Shown: in pieces, positions 52,137 through 59,211 of the stretch | Position numbering within the stretch: the stretch's first letter is position 1 | Layout: every line of letters begins with the position of its first letter | From: Rickettsiales bacterium | GTDB taxonomy: Bacteria; Pseudomonadota; Alphaproteobacteria; Rs-D84 | Assembly (NCBI GenBank): GCA_031283185.1 | Contig: JAITCH010000010.1 | Location: 127,237 to 189,544, forward strand | Direction: 5' to 3' | DNA: 62,308 nucleotides | Notes under the pieces: model-generated | The model's input: only the letters and a program-made list of their open reading frames with translations | The model's database searches: none | Told to the model about the DNA's origin: nothing | Translations under genes and position numbers: made by a program

Positions 52137-53651
52137 TTGAGAAAAGCCCAGTATTTGGCTATTTTATCAGTATTTGCTGCGCCGGACGCATTCGGCGCAT
52201 CGTTCCCGACATTGCAGCAAGCAGATGCGGCGAACCCTGCGCGCTTTGGTGGCGGGCTGGTTAATAATTCCAGTTATTATAGTAGCAATCCCAGTTATCG
52301 TCCCGGCGACCCGTATTATAGTGGCGGGAACAAGTTGCCGGTGTATATAACGATTCAGCCACAGAACGAGGTTGTATCGGGAGAGTGTGATTCCTTGTTG
52401 AGCAGCGTGTTTGCGGCGGAGTGCGGACTGGCGAACGGATGCGCGGGGATGAACTTACAGGGGGTAAAGCCGCGGATTATGGTGCGCCTGGCGCAGATCC
52501 CGGGCAAGGATTATGTCGGTGCTTGCGCCGGTCTGATAGATATTGCATTTGATAGATATATGAATAATAAGTCATCCCCCGGCTTGACCGGGGGATCTCG
52601 GCCGCTTATAAATTACACTGGTGGCTCCCCGGCGGCGAAACCGACTCCGACAATCCAACCAATAAATATGTCATCCTCCGGCTTGACCGGGGGATCCCGG
52701 CCGAATCAATTCCCGACTGCGGGGGACTCCTTTCCTACGACGATAAGCGATGTAAGTTTTATGGATAGGATGGATAATACAAGGGCTGGCCTAGCGGAGT
52801 GGAAACCAGTGTATAAGGATGGTAAGTGCGTAGAAAACTGCGCTTATGTTATACCTGATATTGAAAGTTATGATGCCGCACAGAAGAGATGGCTTGGCGA
52901 GGCGAAACAAAAGGCAGAACTAGATAGGTTTGAACTTAAAGAGCAGGATTGGTGCAAATGGTGTGATAGGTATCCTGCGGATTGCGCGGATGAATTAAGT
53001 GGCAAAACAGCATATGTCGAAATAGTTTCACAATCGCAGAATCCAGATTCAAATGGCGCAATTGCATCAGGCATTAAGTCTTTTGTCGGCAATTCTAATC
53101 TAGCATTGTGTGGTAAGTGTCATGAGAAAGATTACCCACGCAACAAAGAGAGTTGCTTGAAACCAGATGAAAATACAATTAATAAAGCAAATGATGCCAT
53201 GAAGAAAGCTGAAAGTACGCTCAAAACCGCGAAGGATGAATGGGGTAATAACCAGACAGATCAATCGTTAAAAGACAAAGTTGACCAAGCCCAATCCACA
53301 TATGATGCCGCAGTCATGAATGCTCGAAAAGTAGCAGCAACCGCCAAAATAAAGGATCCTGATTGCAAGCCCAATGTTGGATTTTTCCCGGGACTGGCAG
53401 GTTTGGACGCAATCTGTGGTAAAGCAACACTTCCCGTCGGAAGTGGTTCTGGTGGGGCACCCAATCAAGGCGTGAATGGTGGGAAAGCCAGGGCGATATA
53501 TGATTCGGTAACGGCAATTGATGGTGGATTTAAATCACAACCAACCAAGTGGGCCGTGGGAAGTGTTTGTATGTCCAAAAACAACAGCCAAAAATGTGAT
53601 CCAAATATGATAGATGAAATATGTAAAAAAATAAAGTTAGGGTGCAAATGA
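52137..53651 (+). CDS. Unknown secreted protein with Cys motifs and two repeat insertions
   Basis: 504 residues starting at TTG (GAGAGG 5 nt upstream): signal peptide (YLAILSVFAAPDAFGA), a Ser/Tyr/Asn-rich part, Cys-containing segments (GECDSLLSSVFAAECGLANGC, CKWCDRYPADC, CGKCHEKDYPRNKESC) and a helical Lys/Ala stretch near 360-410. Two family F repeats are inserted in frame (residues about 145-156 and 178-189, reading SSPGLTGGSRP and SSSGLTGGSRP). No family recognised. The next gene starts inside its stop codon, so the two form a secreted pair. Confidence 0.68.
   Translation: MRKAQYLAILSVFAAPDAFGASFPTLQQADAANPARFGGGLVNNSSYYSSNPSYRPGDPYYSGGNKLPVYITIQPQNEVVSGECDSLLSSVFAAECGLANGCAGMNLQGVKPRIMVRLAQIPGKDYVGACAGLIDIAFDRYMNNKSSPGLTGGSRPLINYTGGSPAAKPTPTIQPINMSSSGLTGGSRPNQFPTAGDSFPTTISDVSFMDRMDNTRAGLAEWKPVYKDGKCVENCAYVIPDIESYDAAQKRWLGEAKQKAELDRFELKEQDWCKWCDRYPADCADELSGKTAYVEIVSQSQNPDSNGAIASGIKSFVGNSNLALCGKCHEKDYPRNKESCLKPDENTINKANDAMKKAESTLKTAKDEWGNNQTDQSLKDKVDQAQSTYDAAVMNARKVAATAKIKDPDCKPNVGFFPGLAGLDAICGKATLPVGSGSGGAPNQGVNGGKARAIYDSVTAIDGGFKSQPTKWAVGSVCMSKNNSQKCDPNMIDEICKKIKLGCK
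52571..52702 (+). repeat. Two family F repeats inside a secreted-protein gene
   Basis: 52571-52603 and 52670-52702, direct orientation, 99 nt apart (a multiple of three), both with GGCTTGACCGGGGGATC. They encode SxGLTGGSRP twice. Confidence 0.88.
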
Positions 53652-55129
53652 AATCAATAAATATTATGTTTTTAACATTGTTGGGGAGTTGCACATTCTT
53701 TAATATGGCTCGTGCGGGACATTGTCTAGAAGAGTTTAAAGGCGAAATAGTAGCTAATTATGAAAATGCTGAATGTGATGTAGACGAAGTTAAGACATTG
53801 CTTAAAATTAAAGTGGACGGTTGTCCAGATCTTACCCAAGAATTATCTGGGCAAGATGGCGAAACCAAACCTGGTGATGAGCTGGTATGTTTCAGAGATA
53901 ATTCCATAACATGGGCACAAGTTGCCAGTGGCATAGGTGGTGGAAAGTGTTTGCCGTCCAAAGTCCCAACCAATCTTACTAATTGTCAACAGAATATTGT
54001 TGAATATATACAAGATCTTGAACCGACAAAAGGATTAAGTCTTGCTACTTTGGGATTAGGTTATGCCACATATTTAGATGACTGCAAGGACGAACTCAAC
54101 AATGGGATTGCAAGTAAATTTATCAAAGACAACGGATACGACAAATGCTTTGCGAAAAAACAGGATAGGGAATTCACCAATAATGATCTGAATATGGCCG
54201 TTGCGATAAATTTAGGACCTCTTCAAGATCGTAGTTATTTGGCCTTGTGCAAAATAGAGACATCTACTTTGACAGATGAACAAAGGAAATGGTTGTCGAG
54301 AACATCAACGACACTTGACCTTATAGGGGCTGCTACTTTTTTTCTAGGGGGTTGGGCTGCGAAAAGTGCTATTAAAAAAGGGTTAAAATCGATGGCGACT
54401 AGGAATGCCAGCATGGTAAGAAGTTTCGGGACAGGATTAACTTCTATACAAAAAATAAGTGAGACATGGAAAGGAGCTGGTTGGCTTAAATGGGCTGGCG
54501 TTACAGGTCTTGGTATAACTGCGGCAAATGTCGGGGTTGGTGAAGGCTATATGAGACCGAAATCAAAAACCCCTAAGAAAATTGATTTGCTTTTGGATTT
54601 GGAAATGAAGGATATTATAGAAATATATAGGGGCGCGCAGAATTTACAGACATTTTATAAGTGTGAAAAATTAGATATAAAAAAAGAGGAAAAGAATATT
54701 ACTAATTGTTTTAGTGTGTGCCCTGGTGGCAAGGGGACGCCAATTGGCAAAAGCACAGCCATGTATACAAGGTCTTATACCAGTGTTATAACTAATGCCA
54801 TATCCAAAATGACGACCCGAAAAATCATGGGTTGTTTTAATCCGAATACCTTGCTTTTTCACGAAACTGAGCAGAATGCAGATGACTTGACTGTGGTTGG
54901 CAAGCCGGTCGTATTTGAACCGGAGGAAATTGTGGGTTTGGAAAAGTTCATCAACGAAAATAAAAAATGTGAATTTAATGGCGATGGTTGGGCGGATGTA
55001 GGCATATATCTTTTTAATAGCCTTCCATTTTTCGATGCCGAGAATTTTCAGCCGGATCAAAGCAAAGTATTTTTGCAGAACATTATTCCTTTGAAAAAAA
55101 GCAAAGAGGATAAAAATTCCGCGAATTAG
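53648..55129 (+). CDS. Unknown secreted Cys-rich protein with central hydrophobic segments
   Basis: 493 residues: signal peptide (INIMFLTLLGSCTFFNMARA), about 18 Cys spread over the protein (for example ENAECDVDEVKTLLKIKVDGC, NCFSVCPGGKG), two hydrophobic stretches near 220-245 and 280-300, and a basic loop between. It overlaps the previous gene by 4 nt (ATGA). Codon use is more A/T-rich than in neighbouring housekeeping genes. No family recognised; co-expression with the upstream protein suggests a joint envelope or surface role. Confidence 0.65.
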   Translation: MKSINIMFLTLLGSCTFFNMARAGHCLEEFKGEIVANYENAECDVDEVKTLLKIKVDGCPDLTQELSGQDGETKPGDELVCFRDNSITWAQVASGIGGGKCLPSKVPTNLTNCQQNIVEYIQDLEPTKGLSLATLGLGYATYLDDCKDELNNGIASKFIKDNGYDKCFAKKQDREFTNNDLNMAVAINLGPLQDRSYLALCKIETSTLTDEQRKWLSRTSTTLDLIGAATFFLGGWAAKSAIKKGLKSMATRNASMVRSFGTGLTSIQKISETWKGAGWLKWAGVTGLGITAANVGVGEGYMRPKSKTPKKIDLLLDLEMKDIIEIYRGAQNLQTFYKCEKLDIKKEEKNITNCFSVCPGGKGTPIGKSTAMYTRSYTSVITNAISKMTTRKIMGCFNPNTLLFHETEQNADDLTVVGKPVVFEPEEIVGLEKFINENKKCEFNGDGWADVGIYLFNSLPFFDAENFQPDQSKVFLQNIIPLKKSKEDKNSAN

Positions 55130-55142
55130 AAATAACCCTTAT

Positions 55143-55207
55143 GGCGGGTAGGAGAGAGCACCCGCCACCCATTTCCCCCGCGGGGCGGGATTTCCCAATC
55201 CCGCCCC
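55143..55207 (+). terminator. Tandem hairpins after the secreted pair
   Basis: GGCGGGT/ACCCGCC (55143-55166) and GGGGCGGGATT-TTCCC-AATCCCGCCCC (about 55182-55207), then CTTTTATC. A related block follows the BRO gene at 56130-56194, and part of it follows the antitoxin at 56865. Confidence 0.7.
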
Positions 55208-55255
55208 GAACCTTTTATCAACTTAACATTTGCTCCCCATCCCTAAAATTATCAT

Positions 55256-55284
55256 TTGCCCTGCCCCGATGATTAATATATGAT
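55256..55284 (+). promoter_or_regulatory. Promoter for the BRO-family gene
   Basis: TTGCCC (55256-55261), 17-nt spacer, TATGAT (55279-55284), 9 nt to the ATG at 55294. Confidence 0.45.
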
Positions 55285-55293
55285 TTGCATCAA

Positions 55294-56124
55294 ATGAACA
55301 CTAGAATAAAACTTTTTGAAGACAAAAATATCCGCACCCTGTGGGACGACAAGGCAGAAAAATGGTATTTTTCTGTCGTTGATGTAGTTGGTGTTCTGAC
55401 CGATCAACCTACGCAAGACGGCGCACGGAATTATTGGAAGGTGCTGAAACACAGGCTGAACGAAGAAGGCAGCCAGTTGGTTACAAATTGTAACCAACTG
55501 AAAATGCAATCTTCGGACGGCAAATTTTATCTAACCGATGCCGCTGATGCTGAACAAATCCTGCGCCTTGTTCAGTCCATCCCCAGTAAAAAGGCAGAGC
55601 CGTTTAAGTTATGGCTTGCCAAGGTCGGCTCGGAAAGATTAGATGAAATCGCCGACCCGGAACTCGCAATAAATCGCGCACTCGAAACCTACGCCCGCAA
55701 AGGCTATTCGCTTGATTGGATAAATCAGCGGTTGAAAACTATTGAAGTTCGGAAACTTATGACTGACGAATGGGACAAAGGCGGCATAACCAAAGGCCGC
55801 GAATATGCAATTCTTACAGACGAAATTTACAAGGGCTGGGCGGGTCTTAGCACTCGTGATTATAAACGACTTAAAGGCCTTACCAAAGCAAACTTACGGG
55901 ATAATATGAGCAATTTGGAATTGGTGCTGAATATGTTGGCCGAGGCGACCACAACGGAAATAGCGCAAAAGAAAAATCCGCAGGGTTTGAATGAGAATAT
56001 GGATGTCGCGCGTGAAGGCTCACAGGCGGCGGGACTTGCGCGGAAACATATTGAAAAGCAGACTGGCGCACCGATTATCACAGGCCAAAATGCGAAGAGC
56101 CTTAAAAAGATAGCAAATAAATAG
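55294..56124 (+). CDS. BRO-N domain protein (phage antirepressor/DinD-like)
   Basis: 276 residues. The N-terminal Bro-N domain is clear (FEDKNIRTLWDDKAEKWYFSVVDVVGVLTDQPTQDGARNYWKVLKHRLNEEG, then SDGKFYLTDAADAEQILRLVQSIPSKKAEPFKLWLAKVG). The C-terminal part (TKGREYAILTDEIYKGWAGLSTRDYKRLKGL...NMSNLELVLNMLAEATTTEI) is shared by chromosomal BRO proteins such as DinD-like ones. Bro-N domains bind DNA; roles in phage control or DNA-damage response are known for relatives. A mobile origin is likely; a toxin-antitoxin pair lies next to it. Confidence 0.82.
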   Translation: MNTRIKLFEDKNIRTLWDDKAEKWYFSVVDVVGVLTDQPTQDGARNYWKVLKHRLNEEGSQLVTNCNQLKMQSSDGKFYLTDAADAEQILRLVQSIPSKKAEPFKLWLAKVGSERLDEIADPELAINRALETYARKGYSLDWINQRLKTIEVRKLMTDEWDKGGITKGREYAILTDEIYKGWAGLSTRDYKRLKGLTKANLRDNMSNLELVLNMLAEATTTEIAQKKNPQGLNENMDVAREGSQAAGLARKHIEKQTGAPIITGQNAKSLKKIANK

Positions 56125-56168
56125 CCTATGGCTGGGGGAGAGAGCATCCCGCCACCCATTTCCTTGGC

Positions 56169-56194
56169 GGGGCGGGATTTTCCAATCCCGCCCC
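56169..56194 (+). terminator. Hairpin terminator after the BRO gene
   Basis: GGGGCGGGAT, loop, ATCCCGCCCC, then GAACCTTTTATC. Confidence 0.7.
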
Positions 56195-56228
56195 GAACCT
56201 TTTATCAACTTATCATCCCATTTTCCCC

Positions 56229-56257
56229 TTGACTTTATGTAGACAATAGTCTACAAT
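56229..56257 (+). promoter_or_regulatory. Toxin-antitoxin promoter with embedded operator
   Basis: TTGACT (56229-56234), 17-nt spacer, TACAAT (56252-56257). A perfect palindrome TGTAGAC-AATA-GTCTACA (56238-56255) fills the spacer and overlaps the -10, as expected for autorepression by the antitoxin. The -10 ends 5 nt before the toxin ATG. Confidence 0.72.
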
Positions 56258-56262
56258 GTAAT

Positions 56263-56559
56263 ATGGATAAATACGAAATTCATTCAACCGAAACCTTTGA
56301 TGTCTGGATTGACGGACTTAAAGACGACAATACGCGCACGGCTATATTTAGATATATTGACCGAATGGCGGATGGCAATCTCGGCAAAACGAAGTCCGTG
56401 GGCGATGGCATAATGGAAAATAAAATAAATATTGGTCCCGGATACCGCATATATTTCACGCGAACCGGGCGGACAATATTGCTCTTGTTGTGCGGGGGCG
56501 ACAAATCAACCCAACAGCGCGACATCAGGCAGGCAAAACAATTAAAACAAGAGGTGTGA
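56263..56559 (+). CDS. HigB/RelE-like toxin of a type II module
   Basis: 98 residues: FDVWIDGLKDDNTRTAIFRYIDRMADGNLGKTKSVGDGIMENKINIGPGYRIYFTRTGRTILLLLCGGDKSTQQRDIRQA is the phage-derived Gp49/HigB-type addiction-module killer family with the RelE fold, including the Arg-Tyr (YRIYF) and LCGGDKSTQQRDI signatures. Such toxins cut mRNA on the ribosome. The toxin comes first, the HigBA order. The mRNA is probably leaderless. The antitoxin starts 2 nt after its stop. Confidence 0.88.
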   Translation: MDKYEIHSTETFDVWIDGLKDDNTRTAIFRYIDRMADGNLGKTKSVGDGIMENKINIGPGYRIYFTRTGRTILLLLCGGDKSTQQRDIRQAKQLKQEV

Positions 56560-56561
56560 TT

Positions 56562-56858
56562 ATGGCACTTAAAACAAAAAAATGGGATACTGCGGAACAT
56601 CTTCGTAGTCCTGCGGAAATAGAGAATTATTTGACGGAATCTTTTGCCGAAGGCGATGAGAAACAGATAATTCGCGCGCTTGATAATGCAGTGCGCGCCC
56701 AAGGGATTTTGTCTGTGGCGCGCAAAATCGGACGCGATCGGGCGGGGCTTTATAGGGCATTGTCCGGGGACAAAGATCCGCGTTTTTCAACTATTATAAA
56801 GGCGGCGAATGCTTGTGGTGGGCGCATATCATATGTTCCGACTGCGATCGCTGCCTAA
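56562..56858 (+). CDS. HigA-like antitoxin (helix-turn-helix)
   Basis: 98 residues: YLTESFAEGDEKQIIRALDNAVRAQGILSVARKIGRDRAGLYRALSGDKDPRFSTIIKAANACGGRISYVP matches the addiction-module antidote family, with the HTH at about 52-75. It should neutralise the preceding toxin and repress the shared promoter through the TGTAGAC palindrome. GAGGTG precedes the ATG. Confidence 0.88.
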   Translation: MALKTKKWDTAEHLRSPAEIENYLTESFAEGDEKQIIRALDNAVRAQGILSVARKIGRDRAGLYRALSGDKDPRFSTIIKAANACGGRISYVPTAIAA

Positions 56859-56864
56859 CTTTAT

Positions 56865-56892
56865 GGCGGAGTGGGATTTCCCAATCCCGCCC
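56865..56892 (+). terminator. Hairpin after the antitoxin gene
   Basis: Imperfect GGCGGAGTGGGATT-TCCC-AATCCCGCCCC followed by GAACCATTTATTCC. Confidence 0.6.
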
Positions 56893-56965
56893 CGAACCAT
56901 TTATTCCCCTCTTGCAATCTGGGCGGACTCGCGCTAGAATGAAATGGAATTAAAGGAGTCCTGCT

Positions 56966-57301
56966 ATGCTTAACACAATCAAAAACATATTTATACTTGT
57001 CCTGCTGGGCATTTCGTGCCTGTGGGCGTGGGAAAAATTCGGCTATTTGATATTCAAGAAGACGGGCGGCCTGACCCCGGATTCCACCCTTGCGGATTGG
57101 AATCGCGCCGGCGCGACCGAAAGGGAAAGTTCCGTCCGCGCGGTGCTAAGCGAACCTGCCCGTGTTTCGCGCTTGACGGATTGCATTACGATTATGGCGA
57201 CCGTTTCGGAAAGCGCGCGTATGACCGTGCGCGATGCTGTGCCTGTGTGTATGGGCGGGACAGCGGCGGCCTCTGCCTTCCGCGGCCTTATTAACGAGTA
57301 A
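56966..57301 (+). CDS. Unknown small membrane or secreted protein
   Basis: 111 residues with an N-terminal hydrophobic helix (IFILVLLGISCLWAWEKFGYL) that could be a signal or an anchor, and a soluble remainder with two Cys (DCITIM, VCMGG). No family recognised. AAAGGAGTCC precedes the ATG. A convergent PAP2 gene lies beyond a shared hairpin terminator. Confidence 0.6.
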   Translation: MLNTIKNIFILVLLGISCLWAWEKFGYLIFKKTGGLTPDSTLADWNRAGATERESSVRAVLSEPARVSRLTDCITIMATVSESARMTVRDAVPVCMGGTAAASAFRGLINE

Positions 57302-57303
57302 TT

Positions 57304-57332
57304 AATTCCCCTCCATTAGAGGGGAATTTTTT
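57304..57332. terminator. Hairpin terminator
   Basis: AATTCCCCTC, loop CATTA, GAGGGGAATT, then T4. It resembles a bare family D left arm and serves the gap between two convergent genes. Confidence 0.8.
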
Positions 57333-57335
57333 CAA

Positions 57336-57860
57336 TCAAAACTCCGTCCTAAATCCAACTTTCACAGATTTCAAATCGCCCTCAATCTGAACATTATATT
57401 TATCAACGAAAGCCCAAACAAATAATCCGCTTATAATTGCCCCGGCGGCGACATCGTGCCAATAATGCTTGTTTGCATATATGCGCGACCAGCCGGTAAA
57501 TCCGGCAATGGCATACGGGACGATCGCCCGCTGGAACCCATATCTTTTATGGATGAATGCCGCGCCGGACACAGCCGAAGCGGTATGCCCCGATGGAAAA
57601 CTATTGCGATCGCTGCCATCCGGTCGCCGTTCGTCGATCGCCATTTTCAATCCGATAACGCTTGCTTGCATTGCGCCGAAAGAACCGATGAATTGCCCGG
57701 CACCAGTCCAGCCGTCTTCACCCATTGCCATCCCGAATGCGTAGGCGGGCACGATGATTTGACCTATGTCCCCCAGCCCTTCAATGGTGGATTTGGCATT
57801 GGCGATTGATGGATAAAACCCCATAATTGCGGCGAAAAGAAGGATGAATTTATGACCCAT
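57336..57860 (-). CDS. PAP2-family phosphatase, periplasmic
   Basis: 174 residues from the ATG at 57860: signal peptide (FILLFAAIMGFYPSIANA), then the three PAP2 motifs KMAIDERRP, PSGH and SRIYANKHYWHD. Such acid phosphatases act on lipid or soluble phosphomonoesters outside the inner membrane; here the enzyme could serve undecaprenyl-pyrophosphate or lipid-A-type substrates. Its start codon is part of the left inverted dif-like repeat, and no promoter points towards it in the present orientation of the 57881-58001 segment. A longer frame to 57893 reads through the repeat. Confidence 0.8.
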   Translation of the reverse strand: MGHKFILLFAAIMGFYPSIANAKSTIEGLGDIGQIIVPAYAFGMAMGEDGWTGAGQFIGSFGAMQASVIGLKMAIDERRPDGSDRNSFPSGHTASAVSGAAFIHKRYGFQRAIVPYAIAGFTGWSRIYANKHYWHDVAAGAIISGLFVWAFVDKYNVQIEGDLKSVKVGFRTEF

Positions 57861-57880
57861 AATGTGCGTTATGTATAGTT
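57858..57880 (+). repeat. Left inverted dif-like repeat (23 bp)
   Basis: CATAA-TGTGCG-TTATG core followed by TATAGTT; identical, inverted, to 58002-58024. Same arms as the dif-like site at 40425 with a different central hexamer. The first three bases are the PAP2 start codon read in reverse. Confidence 0.85.
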
Positions 57881-58001
57881 TCGCCGCCCGCATAAATTGG
57901 CAGTTTTCAATGGGTTATTGGGGCTACCGAGCGTAAATTTCAGTTGACTTTTTGGGCGGCACAGGATATTATTCCTGTGAAACCGCCACTTGGCGCAACA
58001 T
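57881..58001. promoter_or_regulatory. Putative invertible 121-bp promoter segment
   Basis: The segment between the two inverted dif-like repeats contains one strong rightward promoter (57944-57972) and no coding sequence. Inversion would turn the promoter from tsaD towards the PAP2 gene. Confidence 0.6.
57944..57972 (+). promoter_or_regulatory. Strong sigma-70 promoter with palindromic -10 operator
   Basis: TTGACT (57944-57949), exactly 17 nt, TATTAT (57967-57972). The -10 is the centre of CACAGGA-TATTAT-TCCTGTG (57960-57979), a perfect 7-bp inverted repeat that could bind a regulator. Confidence 0.72.
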
Positions 58002-58024
58002 AACTATACATAACGCACATTATG
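58002..58024 (-). repeat. Right inverted dif-like repeat (23 bp)
   Basis: Perfect reverse complement of 57858-57880. On the minus strand it extends leftward as CGCATAA, matching the full XerC-type arm of the 40425 site. Confidence 0.85.
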
Positions 58025-58070
58025 CGATTTTTTATGGAAATTATTTCAGAATTTGGGTATAAAGCATCAA

Positions 58071-59210
58071 ATGGCGAATAGAAAAATCCTTTGTCTTGGC
58101 ATTGAAAGTAGTTGCGATGAAACTGCGGCGGCGGTAGTGGATTCGGACAAGAACATTTTGTCGCATATAATTCTATCGCAAATTCCCGAACATCAAAAGT
58201 TCGGCGGTGTGGTGCCGGAACTTGCCGCCCGGTCGCACATATTGGCGATTGACGATGTCATTCAACGCGCGCTAACCGATGCGAAACTTAAAATCGCCGA
58301 CATAGATGTGGTCGCCGCAACCGGCGGACCCGGATTGATTGGCGGGGTTTTGGTGGGTTGGATGGCGGCGCGCGGCTTGGCGCAGGCGGCGGGCAAGCCG
58401 TTGGTTGCAGTGAACCATTTAGAGGGACACGCCCTTGTCCCGCGCCTGACGAACGATGTGGAATTTCCGTATTTAATGTTGCTTGTGACGGGCGGCAATA
58501 CGCAGATATTGTTGGCTCGCGGGGTGGGCGATTATGAAGTGCTGGGTCAGACGATTGACGATGCGGCGGGCGAGGCGTTTGACAAGGTCGCAAAGATGCT
58601 GGGTTTGCCCTACCCCGGCGGCCCCGAAATAGATAAATTGGCATCTAAATTCCCCGCCAAGGGTGGCGGGGTGTCCGCCTCCGGCGGACGGGGTGGTTCG
58701 ACCTTTACTTTGCCCCGCCCTCTTCTCGGTCAAAAGAACTGCGACTTTTCATTCAGCGGAATCAAAACATCCGCCCGAACAATATTGAACAAAATCGCCC
58801 GCCCGTTAACCGAAGACGAAATGGCAGAATTTTGCGCCGAGTTCCAATCCGCGGTAGCAGATTGTATAATTGACCGCCTCCGCAACGCACTATCCATAAT
58901 GTCATCCCGGTGCTTGACACCGGGATCTCGCCAAATAAAAACATTGGTCGTTGCAGGTGGTGTTGCAAAAAACTCAATGCTCCGCGAAGTCCTGCCTGCC
59001 CTGGCGGCAGAATACGGCCTGAAATTCGCTGCTCCGCGCCTTGATTTATGCACAGATAACGGGGCGATGATTGCCTGGGCGGGGATAGAGAATTATTTGG
59101 CCGGACGCATTGCGCCACCCGACTTTGCCCCCCGCCCCCGCTGGCCATTGGACGAAAAATTCCCCGCCAATGGTGGCGGGGTGGCGGGCTTTGCCCGCCG
59201 GGGTGGTTAG
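58071..59210 (+). CDS. tsaD: tRNA threonylcarbamoyladenosine synthase subunit TsaD with three repeat insertions
   Basis: 379 residues. Kae1/TsaD motifs: LGIESSCDETAAAVV, HQKFGGVVPELAARSH, VNHLEGH (metal His), LLVTGGNTQI, GEAFDKVAKMLGLPYPGGPEID and CTDNGAMIAWAG. It makes t6A37 in tRNA and is essential in most bacteria. Three palindromic repeats are translated: family A at residues about 193-211, family F at 277-288 (MSSRCLTPGSRQ), and family A again as the last 17 residues with the stop. They add about 45 residues to a ~340-residue family. The ATG at 58071 is preferred; a TTG six codons upstream is possible. Driven by the invertible promoter. Confidence 0.93.
   Translation: MANRKILCLGIESSCDETAAAVVDSDKNILSHIILSQIPEHQKFGGVVPELAARSHILAIDDVIQRALTDAKLKIADIDVVAATGGPGLIGGVLVGWMAARGLAQAAGKPLVAVNHLEGHALVPRLTNDVEFPYLMLLVTGGNTQILLARGVGDYEVLGQTIDDAAGEAFDKVAKMLGLPYPGGPEIDKLASKFPAKGGGVSASGGRGGSTFTLPRPLLGQKNCDFSFSGIKTSARTILNKIARPLTEDEMAEFCAEFQSAVADCIIDRLRNALSIMSSRCLTPGSRQIKTLVVAGGVAKNSMLREVLPALAAEYGLKFAAPRLDLCTDNGAMIAWAGIENYLAGRIAPPDFAPRPRWPLDEKFPANGGGVAGFARRGG
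58648..58701 (+). repeat. Family A repeat inside tsaD
   Basis: Complete 54-bp copy (18 codons), centre GTCCGCCTCCGGCGGAC, between EIDKLAS and STFTLPRPL. Confidence 0.92.
58901..58932 (+). repeat. Family F repeat inside tsaD
   Basis: GTCATCCCGGTGCTTGACACCGGGATCTCGCC; arms CCCGGTG/CACCGGG differ from other copies but still pair. Confidence 0.85.
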
Positions 59211-59211
59211 A
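59158..59211 (+). repeat. Family A repeat ending tsaD and abutting xseA
   Basis: Encodes the last 17 residues and stop of tsaD; its right end TGGTTAGA overlaps the xseA ATG at 59212. Same junction architecture as queA-tgt. Confidence 0.92.

Noticed and set aside
40425-57880. A Xer-integrated mobile element spanning the dif-like site to the left 58-kb repeat
   Set aside because: The interval contains hisS, gpmI, rpmG and rodZ, which are core genes, and the central hexamers differ; excision of this interval is not credible.
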